DNA of 64,000 nt from positions 1 through 64,000 of the forward strand of contig JAZQIO010000028.1 in NCBI GenBank assembly GCA_045541135.1, in the 5' to 3' direction. The notes under the pieces were generated by a model. The model was given only the letters and a program-made list of their open reading frames with translations. It was not told the DNA's origin and ran no database searches. The position numbers were made by a program, and so were the translations under genes. Shown here piece by piece: positions 42,987 through 50,467 of the stretch. Numbering within the stretch: position 1 is the first letter of the stretch; each line of letters begins with the position of its first letter. Source of the DNA: CAZNKU01 sp045541135 (GTDB lineage: Bacteria; Bacillota; Clostridia; Monoglobales; Firm-18).

Positions 42987-43817
42987 ATGATATTTACAAA
43001 AATGCAATGTATTGGTAATGATTTTCTTATACTTAACGGTTTTGATGATATAATTGAAATTCCTGAAGATTTACCACTTAGAGTATGTGACAGACATTTT
43101 GGCATAGGTGCTGACGGTTTGGCTTTAATTTTGTACTCTAATGATGCAGATTTTAGATTGGATTTTTTTAATCCGGACGGAATAAAATCACCTTGTAATA
43201 CAAATATATTAAGATGTGCGGTAAAATATGCACTTGACAATAACATTGTTGATAAAGATTTAATTTCTGTAGATACCGATAACGGAATTAAATATGTGAA
43301 GGCTGAGAATGACGAAAGAAGCAATCTGATTATAAACATAGGAGAGCCTATTTTTACTCCACATTTAATTCCTGTTGACTACACAGGTGATGAATTTATT
43401 GAAAAAGTTATTCCTGTGGGAGCTAATGATTATGTTGCCAGCTGTGTTTTGATTAACTCAAATCCGTGTACTGTAATTTTTACTGAAAATACTGAAAAAT
43501 TAAATGATATTGAAATTAATAAAATTGCTCCTTTTATTGAGAAACACAATGTTTTTCCTAATAACACAAACGTAATATTTGCAAACATTGAAGATCACAA
43601 TACAATTCAAGTACGATGTTGGCAGATGAATTCGGGTGAAGTTATCGGTTGTGATTTTGGAGCTGTTGCTGCTTTTGTTATAGCAAATCATTTGGGGAAG
43701 GTTGATGATAAGGTATCTGCGGAACTTTATGGCGGTGACCTTAAACTTGAACTTAGTGATGATAATTTCGTATATGTTATTGCATCTGCAGAAAATGTTT
43801 TTGAAATTAACTGGTAA
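42987..43817 (+). CDS. DapF-fold racemase/epimerase, strongly diverged active site
   Basis: This 276-aa protein has the diaminopimelate epimerase fold: TKMQCIGNDF start, GIGADGLALI (39-48) and FNPDG (61-65). Both catalytic cysteines are kept, Cys70 and Cys222. The surrounding signatures differ from true DapF. CGNGxRC is replaced by CNTNILRC. NPH is NPC (159-161). The E-R pair that grips the substrate is Q213-M214. CGTGA is CDFGA. Pocket Asn195 (TNV) is retained. It may therefore be an amino acid racemase for another substrate, as in staphylopine-type histidine racemases, or a drifting duplicate. ATG 42987 has AAAGGAAA upstream. It precedes cysE. Confidence 0.75.
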   Translation: MIFTKMQCIGNDFLILNGFDDIIEIPEDLPLRVCDRHFGIGADGLALILYSNDADFRLDFFNPDGIKSPCNTNILRCAVKYALDNNIVDKDLISVDTDNGIKYVKAENDERSNLIINIGEPIFTPHLIPVDYTGDEFIEKVIPVGANDYVASCVLINSNPCTVIFTENTEKLNDIEINKIAPFIEKHNVFPNNTNVIFANIEDHNTIQVRCWQMNSGEVIGCDFGAVAAFVIANHLGKVDDKVSAELYGGDLKLELSDDNFVYVIASAENVFEINW

Positions 43818-43867
43818 ATTCACATATATAAGACATAATATAATTAAGATGTTTAGTAGGTGCATAT

Positions 43868-44512
43868 ATGTTTAAAAGAATCAGAAGTGATGTTAGGGCA
43901 GTTTTAGAACGAGATCCTGCTGCGAGAAGTTTTTGGGAAGTGTATTTCTTATATTCCGGTGTAAGGGCAATAAGAAGTTACAGAAAGGCACATTGGTTTT
44001 ATAATAAGAAAATGTATTTTATTGCAAGATACATTTCTCAAAGAGCGAGAAAGAAAACAGGTATTGAAATTCATCCTGCAGCAGTAATAGGTGATGGAGT
44101 ATTTATTGACCATGGTATGGGTGTTGTAATAGGTGAAACCACTGTTATTGGTGATAACTGTACCATTTATCAGGGTGTAACCCTCGGGGGTACAGGTAAG
44201 GATAAGGGAAAACGTCATCCTACAATAGGAAATAACGTGGTTATTGGTTCCGGTGCAAAAGTTTTGGGTCCGTTTAAAGTAGGTGACAATTCAAAAATTG
44301 CTGCCAATGCCGTAGTTTTATCTGAAATACCGGATAACTGTACTGTAGTGGGTGTTCCCGGACGAATTGTTAAGAAAAATAATGTTAAGATTAATGTTGT
44401 TGCAGACCTTGACCAGGTTCATATTCCCGACCCGATTTCTATGGAGCTTTGTAAGCTGAATGTAAGGTTGGATAAGTTAGAAAAGGAGAATAATGAAGAT
44501 GAAAATATATAA
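43868..44512 (+). CDS. cysE: Serine O-acetyltransferase
   Basis: This 214-aa left-handed beta-helix enzyme acetylates serine for cysteine synthesis. The N-terminal helical domain (IRSDVRAVLERDPAARSF) is followed by hexapeptide repeats with catalytic His in FIDHGMGVVIGE and HPTIGN, and the GGTGKDKGKRHP loop. The tail after about 180 is longer and coiled. It overlaps cysS by about 14 bp, linking cysteine synthesis with its charging. Confidence 0.95.
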   Translation: MFKRIRSDVRAVLERDPAARSFWEVYFLYSGVRAIRSYRKAHWFYNKKMYFIARYISQRARKKTGIEIHPAAVIGDGVFIDHGMGVVIGETTVIGDNCTIYQGVTLGGTGKDKGKRHPTIGNNVVIGSGAKVLGPFKVGDNSKIAANAVVLSEIPDNCTVVGVPGRIVKKNNVKINVVADLDQVHIPDPISMELCKLNVRLDKLEKENNEDENI

Positions 44513-45893
44513 CACTTTAACAAGAAAAAAGGAAGAGTTTGTACCATTAGTACCCAATGAAGTTAAAATGTATTCTTGTGGTCCCACTGTATACAACTAT
44601 TTTCATATAGGTAATGCAAGACCTTTTATTATTTTTGATACAATGCGTAAGTATCTTGAATATAACGGCTACAAGGTTACCTTTGTTCAAAATTTTACGG
44701 ACATTGATGATAAAATGATTAATAAAGCAAATGATGAAGGAATTACCGTAAAAGAGCTTGGTGAAAGATTTATTGAAGAATATTTCAAGGATGCAGATTC
44801 TTTAGGCATTTCCCGCGCATCTGTTCATCCAAAAGCTACTGAAAATATTGATTCTATTATTAATATTGTAAAAAAGCTTGAAGATAACGGCTATGCATAT
44901 AATGTAGACGGAGATGTATATTTTTCAACTAAGAAATTTAACGAATACGGCAAACTTTCACACCAACCGCTTGATGAGCTTGAAGCAGGTGCAAGAATTA
45001 ATGTTAATGAAAGCAAAGAAGAGCCGATGGATTTTGCTTTATGGAAAAAGCAAAAACCCGGTGAACCTGCATGGGAAAGTCCATGGGGTATGGGTAGACC
45101 GGGATGGCATATTGAATGTTCTGCTATGGCAAATAAATATCTTGGCGAAACAATAGATATTCACAGTGGTGGTCAGGATTTGATTTTCCCTCATCACGAA
45201 AATGAAATTGCACAGAGTGAATGTGCAAATTGCAAACCGTTTGCAAGATATTGGATGCATAACGGATACATTAATGTAGACAATAAAAAAATGTCAAAGT
45301 CTCTTGGTAATTTCTTTACAGTAAGAGATGTACTTAAAGAATTTGATGGTGAAGTTATTCGTTTCTTTATGCTTTCGGCACACTACAGAAGCCCCATCAA
45401 CTTTTCTAAAGACCTTATTGAACAGGCAAAGACAGGCCTTGAAAGACTTTACACTTGCATTAATAATCTTGAATTTTTGAAACAAAATTCAAATGAAGGC
45501 GAATTAAGCGATAAAGTTAAAGAAATGACTGTTAAATACAAAGATGCTTTTTGTGAAGCGATGGATGATGATCTTAATACAGGTCTTGCAATAGCTGCAC
45601 TGTTTGATTTGGTAAGAGATATTAATACAACATTTACATCATCTTCTGTCCAGAGTGTTAAGGATTTAGATGAATGCATTAACTTACTTAAAGAATTAGG
45701 TGGTGTACTTGGTATTCTTCAAAATACAGAGACCGAATCAATAGACAATGAAATTGAAGAACTTATTGCAAAACGTCAGGAAGCGAGAAAAGCTAAAAAC
45801 TTTGCTTTGGCTGATGAAATAAGAGATAATCTTAAAGCTCAGGGCATTGTTTTGGAAGATACACCAAACGGTGTTAAATGGAAGAGAATATAA
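44499..45893 (+). CDS. cysS: Cysteinyl-tRNA synthetase
   Basis: This 464-aa class I synthetase charges tRNA-Cys. Cys27 in YSCGPTVY is the first zinc ligand, HIGNARP (36-42) is the HIGH motif, GWHIECSAM and HHENEIAQSE supply the other zinc ligands, and KKMSKSLGNF is the KMSKS loop. ATG 44499 gives the common MKIYNTLTRKK start; ATG 44493 is a close alternative, with AAGGAG 4 or 10 bases away respectively. It overlaps cysE upstream and mrnC downstream. Confidence 0.98.
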   Translation: MKIYNTLTRKKEEFVPLVPNEVKMYSCGPTVYNYFHIGNARPFIIFDTMRKYLEYNGYKVTFVQNFTDIDDKMINKANDEGITVKELGERFIEEYFKDADSLGISRASVHPKATENIDSIINIVKKLEDNGYAYNVDGDVYFSTKKFNEYGKLSHQPLDELEAGARINVNESKEEPMDFALWKKQKPGEPAWESPWGMGRPGWHIECSAMANKYLGETIDIHSGGQDLIFPHHENEIAQSECANCKPFARYWMHNGYINVDNKKMSKSLGNFFTVRDVLKEFDGEVIRFFMLSAHYRSPINFSKDLIEQAKTGLERLYTCINNLEFLKQNSNEGELSDKVKEMTVKYKDAFCEAMDDDLNTGLAIAALFDLVRDINTTFTSSSVQSVKDLDECINLLKELGGVLGILQNTETESIDNEIEELIAKRQEARKAKNFALADEIRDNLKAQGIVLEDTPNGVKWKRI

Positions 45894-46279
45894 GCTTGAA
45901 CGGAGATGATATTTTGACAGAAGCAGAACAGTATTCTCCATTGGTACTTGCTTATATGGGTGATGCAGTATATGAACTTTATGTTCGTAAAATGCTTGTT
46001 TCAAAAGCAAATACTCAAGTTGATAAACTTCATAAATCTGCTGTGCAGATTGTAAAGGCAGAGGCACAATGTGAAGCATTCAGAAAAATTGAAAATGAAC
46101 TTACAGAAAAAGAAATGGCTGTTTTTAAACGCGGACGTAACACGAAGTCAAGTGTTCCGAAGCATTCATCCGTTGCGGAATACAGAACAGCTACCGGCTT
46201 GGAGGCTTTGATTGGGTACATATATCTTACAGGTGATACAAACCGCCTGAATTATATAATGAACTTGATTTTAGAATAA
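45878..46279 (+). CDS. mrnC: Mini-ribonuclease III
   Basis: The 133-aa protein is an RNase III catalytic domain without a dsRNA-binding domain. It trims 23S rRNA ends. LAYMGDAVYELYVR carries the catalytic Asp29, and TGLEALIGYIYL carries the Glu. It overlaps cysS by 16 bp, the standard cysS-mrnC arrangement of Firmicutes. Confidence 0.96.
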   Translation: MEENISLNGDDILTEAEQYSPLVLAYMGDAVYELYVRKMLVSKANTQVDKLHKSAVQIVKAEAQCEAFRKIENELTEKEMAVFKRGRNTKSSVPKHSSVAEYRTATGLEALIGYIYLTGDTNRLNYIMNLILE

Positions 46280-46292
46280 AGTCGGTGATAAA

Positions 46293-47129
46293 TTGAAAAA
46301 AGAAGTTGCAATTTTAAAAAAATATCTATCAATAACAATAGGATGTGCACTTGCCGGTTTTTCTCTCAGTTGCTTTTTAGCATCCAACGATATAATAGCC
46401 GGTGGTGTATCAGGTATTGCAACTATAATCAACCATTTTTCCCCACTATCTATTGGTTTTATGATAATCTTAATAAATGTCCCCATTTTTATATGGGGCA
46501 TTGTTAAGTTTGGTAAGTCATTAGGTATAGCAACTTTATATGCAACTGTTGCGCTTTCGATATTTACTGATTTGTTTGCATGTATCGGATCTTTAACAAA
46601 CGATATGCTTTTGGCATCTGTTTTTGGCGGTTTGATAGCAGGTGTCGGTTACGGTATGGTATTTTACTCTAACGCAACAACAGGTGGAGTAGATATAATT
46701 GCCAATATAATTAAGTTAAAATATAGGCATATGCCACTTGGCAAAATAATTTTGATTGTTGATTTGGTTATAATTTTGCTTGCAATGTATGTGTATAAAA
46801 ACATAAATATAGGACTATATTCAATTATTTCGCTTTGGCTAACTGCATATATACTTGATTTGATTTTGGAAGGATTTAATTTTTCGAAGCTTGTTTTGAT
46901 TATATCAGAACATAATGAAGAAATTGCAAAATCAATAAATTTTGATTTAAACAGAGGAGCAACTTTTTTAAATGGTCAGGGCACATATACAAATCAGGAT
47001 AAAAAAGTAATTATGTGTACTATAAAAGAAAAGGAAATACCACTGTTAAAGGACATTATAAAATCAATTGACAGAAATTCATTTGTTCTTATAACAGATG
47101 CAAAAGAAGTTTTGGGTAACGGATTTTAA
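46293..47129 (+). CDS. YitT-family membrane protein (DUF161/DUF2179)
   Basis: This 278-aa protein has five to six membrane helices in residues 10-195, with GIATIINHFSP and FYSNATTGGVDIIANI. A cytoplasmic DUF2179 domain (about 220-275) contains NRGATFLNGQGTYT and a VLITDAKEVLGNGF end. The start is TTG 46293 with GGTGAT upstream. The family is common in Firmicutes, and its transport or sensing role is not known to me. It is 13 bp behind mrnC and likely cotranscribed. Confidence 0.9.
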   Translation: MKKEVAILKKYLSITIGCALAGFSLSCFLASNDIIAGGVSGIATIINHFSPLSIGFMIILINVPIFIWGIVKFGKSLGIATLYATVALSIFTDLFACIGSLTNDMLLASVFGGLIAGVGYGMVFYSNATTGGVDIIANIIKLKYRHMPLGKIILIVDLVIILLAMYVYKNINIGLYSIISLWLTAYILDLILEGFNFSKLVLIISEHNEEIAKSINFDLNRGATFLNGQGTYTNQDKKVIMCTIKEKEIPLLKDIIKSIDRNSFVLITDAKEVLGNGF

Positions 47130-47174
47130 TTATTTGACAGATTGTCAAAAAATTCAACAATTGTATTTAACATA

Positions 47175-47203
47175 TTGAAAATAATTTTTTCGTGTGTTAT
47201 AAT
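47175..47203 (+). promoter_or_regulatory. Promoter of the split transketolase genes
   Basis: TTGAAA (47175-47180) and TATAAT (47198-47203) are separated by 17 bp. A short palindrome, TTTGACA-GAT-TGTCAAA, lies upstream at 47133-47149. Confidence 0.7.
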
Positions 47204-47261
47204 ATAAAAAATGTAAAAAATACACAAAAGAGGAGGTCAGCAATTTTATATTGCGAAATTT

Positions 47262-48101
47262 ATGAATAACAGAGAGTTAGAAATTATTGCATGTAAAATC
47301 AGACATCATGTTATTAATGCGGTACACTCTGCAAAAGCAGGTCATCCGGGTGGTTCACTGTCTATGGCTGATATTATTACAGAAATTTATTTTGAACAAA
47401 TGAATGTTGATCCTAAAAATCCTAAATGGGATAAGAGAGATAGATTTGTACTTTCTAAAGGACACTGTTCACCTGCACTATATGGCGCTTTGGCTGAAAA
47501 GGGATTTTTCCCTGTTGAAGACATTACAACATTCAGACACACAGGAAGCTATCTTCAGGGACATCCAAGCCTTAAGGATACACCAGGGGTGGATATGTCT
47601 ACAGGTTCACTTGGTCAGGGAATTTCTGCTGCAAACGGTATGGCAATTGCAGCCAAACTAAACGGTGATGATTACCGTGTATATACAGTTTTGGGTGATG
47701 GTGAAATAGAAGAGGGTCAGGTTTGGGAAGCTGCAATGTTTGCTGCTCACTATAAACTTGATAATCTTTGTGCAGTTGTTGACTGGAACGGTTTGCAGAT
47801 TGACGGTAAAATTGAAGATGTTATGTCATCACTTCCAATAGATGAAAAATTTGCTGCTTTTGGTTGGAATGTAATTTTAGTTGATGCACACGATTTTGAT
47901 TCTTTAAGAGACGGCTTTAACAAGGCAAAAGAATGTAAAGGCAAACCAACTGTATTGGTTGCAAAAAGTATTAAGGGTAAAGATGTATCCTTTATGGAAA
48001 ATCTTGCAAGCTGGCATGGTGTTGCACCTAACGATGAACAGCGTGATCAGGCTATTGCAGAGCTTGACAAGAAGTTAGAAGAATTGGGAGGTAAAATGTA
48101 A
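47262..48101 (+). CDS. Transketolase, N-terminal (thiamine diphosphate-binding) subunit
   Basis: This 279-aa subunit is the thiamine diphosphate and metal-binding half of transketolase. It has KAGHPGGSLSMADI, SKGHCSPALYG, the TPP motif GDGEIEEGQVWEA and its closing Asn in DWNGLQIDG. It exchanges two-carbon units between sugar phosphates in the pentose phosphate pathway. The second half is encoded immediately downstream. AGGAGGTC lies well upstream of the ATG at 47262, so spacing is long. Confidence 0.95.
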   Translation: MNNRELEIIACKIRHHVINAVHSAKAGHPGGSLSMADIITEIYFEQMNVDPKNPKWDKRDRFVLSKGHCSPALYGALAEKGFFPVEDITTFRHTGSYLQGHPSLKDTPGVDMSTGSLGQGISAANGMAIAAKLNGDDYRVYTVLGDGEIEEGQVWEAAMFAAHYKLDNLCAVVDWNGLQIDGKIEDVMSSLPIDEKFAAFGWNVILVDAHDFDSLRDGFNKAKECKGKPTVLVAKSIKGKDVSFMENLASWHGVAPNDEQRDQAIAELDKKLEELGGKM

Positions 48102-49036
48102 TGGCTGATATAATTGCTACAAGAGAAGCTTACGGCAAAGCTTTAGCTGAATTTGGAGATACATATGATATGGTTGTTATGGATGCCGACCTTTCCGGTT
48201 CAACCAAAACAGGTGTTTTTGCAAAGAAATTTCCTGAAAGATTTATAAACTGCGGTATTGCAGAAGGTAATATGATGACTACTGCAGCAGGTATCGCTAC
48301 AACCGGTAAGACAGTTTTTGCTTCTACATTCGCTGTTTTTGCATCCGGTCGTGCTTTTGAACAGATCAGAAACTCAATTTGCTACCCTAATCTTAATGTT
48401 AAAATAGGTGCAACTCATGCGGGTTTATCTGTTGGCGAAGATGGTGCATCACATCAGGCAATTGCCGATATGGCAGTTATGCGTGCGTTGCCAAATATGA
48501 TTGTTCTTAATCCTGCAGATGCTGTTGAAACAAAATGCGCTATTAAAGCAGCTATTGAATACAATGGTCCTGTATATATAAGACTTGGCAGACTTGGTGT
48601 GCCTGTGATTTTTGATGAAGCAACATACAAGTTTGAAATTGGTAAAGGTCAGCTTATCAACGATGGTGACGATATTACTATTATTGCAACAGGTCTTATG
48701 ACAACAGAAGCTATAAAAGCTGTTGAAACATTAAAAGCTGAGGGTGTTAATGCAAGACTTATAAATATTCATACAATAAAGCCTATTGATAGGGATATTA
48801 TTATAAAAGCAGCAAAGGAAACAGGACATATTGTTACTGTTGAAGAACATTCCGTTATCGGTGGTCTTGGTAGCGCAGTTGCTGAAGTTCTGGCAGAAGA
48901 ATATCCTTGCAAAGTGACTCGAATTGGCGTTCAGGATGTGTTTGGTCAGTCAGGTAAGCCTTATGAACTTTTGGATATGTATGGTCTTACAGACAAAAAT
49001 ATTGTTGCAAAAGTAAAAGAAATTCTAGGTAAATAA
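48101..49036 (+). CDS. Transketolase, C-terminal (pyrimidine-binding) subunit
   Basis: This 311-aa subunit supplies the pyrimidine-binding and C-terminal domains. INCGIAEGNMMTTAAGIA contains the catalytic Glu that activates thiamine diphosphate, and GATHAGLSVGEDGASHQAIADMA lines the substrate channel. The ATG shares one base with the preceding stop, which should keep the two subunits equal. Split transketolases are frequent in Clostridia and other anaerobes. Confidence 0.95.
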   Translation: MADIIATREAYGKALAEFGDTYDMVVMDADLSGSTKTGVFAKKFPERFINCGIAEGNMMTTAAGIATTGKTVFASTFAVFASGRAFEQIRNSICYPNLNVKIGATHAGLSVGEDGASHQAIADMAVMRALPNMIVLNPADAVETKCAIKAAIEYNGPVYIRLGRLGVPVIFDEATYKFEIGKGQLINDGDDITIIATGLMTTEAIKAVETLKAEGVNARLINIHTIKPIDRDIIIKAAKETGHIVTVEEHSVIGGLGSAVAEVLAEEYPCKVTRIGVQDVFGQSGKPYELLDMYGLTDKNIVAKVKEILGK

Positions 49037-49041
49037 TTTTT

Positions 49042-49079
49042 AAAAAATCCTGTATTGTTAAAATACAGGATTTTTTTTT
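49042..49079 (+). terminator. Intrinsic terminator after the transketolase genes
   Basis: A 15-bp perfect stem (49042-49056 with 49062-49076) has a 5-nt loop and nine T. Confidence 0.95.
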
Positions 49080-49159
49080 GCAAAAATGAACCTTTTTAAT
49101 TATTTTTTTGTCTATATATGTGAAATAAGTTTTGATATTGAAGGCGAGGAGGTGATGAT

Positions 49160-50431
49160 ATGGATTTGTTTGAAGAATTATTGTCAAAACACAGTCCTTT
49201 GGTAGAAAGATACGTAAAATTCAGATTGCCGGAAGTCGCAGATAAAGAGGATGTAATTCAGGAAATTTACTTTTCTGCATTTAAAAATTTTGGACAGCTT
49301 AAAAATATTAATTCTTTTAAACCGTGGATTATAGGTATTGCAATAAACAAATGCAATGACTGGTACAAAGCTAATGCAAAAAAGTCAGAAATACCTATTG
49401 ATTCGGTGGAAGAAAGCAAACTGATTTATGGACGTTATGGTTTAACAGAATCAAATGAAGTTAAAGAAACACTTGATTTGATGAAGGATAAATATAGGCA
49501 AATACTTGATTTGTATTTTATAAAAGAAATGCAACAGAAGGATATTTCTAAATATTTGTCAATACCATTGGGTACTGTTAAAAGCCGTATTTATAAGGCA
49601 AAACATGAATTTAAAAAAATATATCCGCATCATCCTGACAGTAAGAAGGGAGAAATAAATATGAAAATTATTCCTGGAATTTTACCGGAGTATAAAATTG
49701 AATATTCGGATAAAAAACCGTTTAATGTAAAATGGGAAGAGCTTATGGGATGGTTTCTCGTACCCAAGCTTGGTGAAAAAATAACCTGGGGAATGTATGA
49801 TATTCCATCACGAAAATGCAATCATATTTATGATATGAAGGTTACCGGCAAGGCAATGGTGCACGGAATAGAGGGAGTAGAGCTTACTGCACGTGAGGCT
49901 AATTATTCCGAAAAAAAGGAGGCAATATACCGCACTTTTGTAGCACAGCTTACAGATACACATTGCCGTTATCTTGCAACTATTCGAAATGACGGAGATG
50001 TAAGAAATTATATAACCTTTCTTGATGAGGAAGCATTTATGCCTAACTGGGGGTTTGGTGAAGATAATTGCGGCAATGAAACTAATCTGAAAGTTAAAGG
50101 AGATATTAAAAGAGAAGGGAATATTGTTACAAGTACTGACAAAGGTTTTCTTCTTGATATTGTGGGAAGATATACAGTTACAATTAACGGCAAAAGTTAT
50201 GATACCGTATGTGTTATGGATATTGAAACATATAACTGCGGAGTTGTTTCTGAACAATTTCTTGACAAAAACGGTAAAACAATTCTATGGAGACGTTTCA
50301 ATCGTGATGACTGGGCATTTAAAACATATAATAAAAAATGGAGCGAAATGATGCCCGGCAATGATAGATTGATTGTAAACGGAACAACTTATGTACAATG
50401 GTACGATTGTATAACGGATTATATTTTATAA
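49160..50431 (+). CDS. ECF-type sigma factor fused to a large unrecognised C-terminal domain
   Basis: The 423-aa product has sigma region 2 at about 10-75 (DKEDVIQEIYFSAFKNF, NSFKPWIIGIAINKCNDWY) and region 4 at about 100-155 (KYRQILDLYFIKEMQQKDISKYL, IPLGTVKSRIYKAK). About 250 residues follow from 168 that I do not recognise; they are rich in aromatic residues and beta-like segments, with no membrane helix. A second AAGGGAG site and ATG at 49661 (residue 168) sit exactly at the junction, so the tail could also be made alone. No anti-sigma gene is adjacent; the tail may do that job. GAGGAGGTGATG precedes ATG 49160. Confidence 0.8.
   Translation: MDLFEELLSKHSPLVERYVKFRLPEVADKEDVIQEIYFSAFKNFGQLKNINSFKPWIIGIAINKCNDWYKANAKKSEIPIDSVEESKLIYGRYGLTESNEVKETLDLMKDKYRQILDLYFIKEMQQKDISKYLSIPLGTVKSRIYKAKHEFKKIYPHHPDSKKGEINMKIIPGILPEYKIEYSDKKPFNVKWEELMGWFLVPKLGEKITWGMYDIPSRKCNHIYDMKVTGKAMVHGIEGVELTAREANYSEKKEAIYRTFVAQLTDTHCRYLATIRNDGDVRNYITFLDEEAFMPNWGFGEDNCGNETNLKVKGDIKREGNIVTSTDKGFLLDIVGRYTVTINGKSYDTVCVMDIETYNCGVVSEQFLDKNGKTILWRRFNRDDWAFKTYNKKWSEMMPGNDRLIVNGTTYVQWYDCITDYIL
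49646..49663 (+). promoter_or_regulatory. Internal ribosome binding site and start inside the sigma fusion
   Basis: AAGGGAG (49646-49652) lies eight bases before an in-frame ATG at 49661-49663, codon 168, which is precisely where the sigma part ends. Confidence 0.55.
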
Positions 50432-50464
50432 AAAAAGAACTGTTGGTTCAACAGTTCTTTTTTT
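50431..50464. terminator. Bidirectional terminator between convergent genes
   Basis: A 15-bp stem (50431-50445 with 50449-50463) has a 3-nt loop, A run on one side and T run on the other. It serves the sigma fusion gene and the minus-strand surface protein gene. Confidence 0.93.
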
Positions 50465-50467
50465 GAG

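Noticed and set aside
47133..47149. Terminator after the YitT gene
   Set aside because: The 7-bp palindrome is short, AT-rich and lacks a proper T run; it could equally be an operator.
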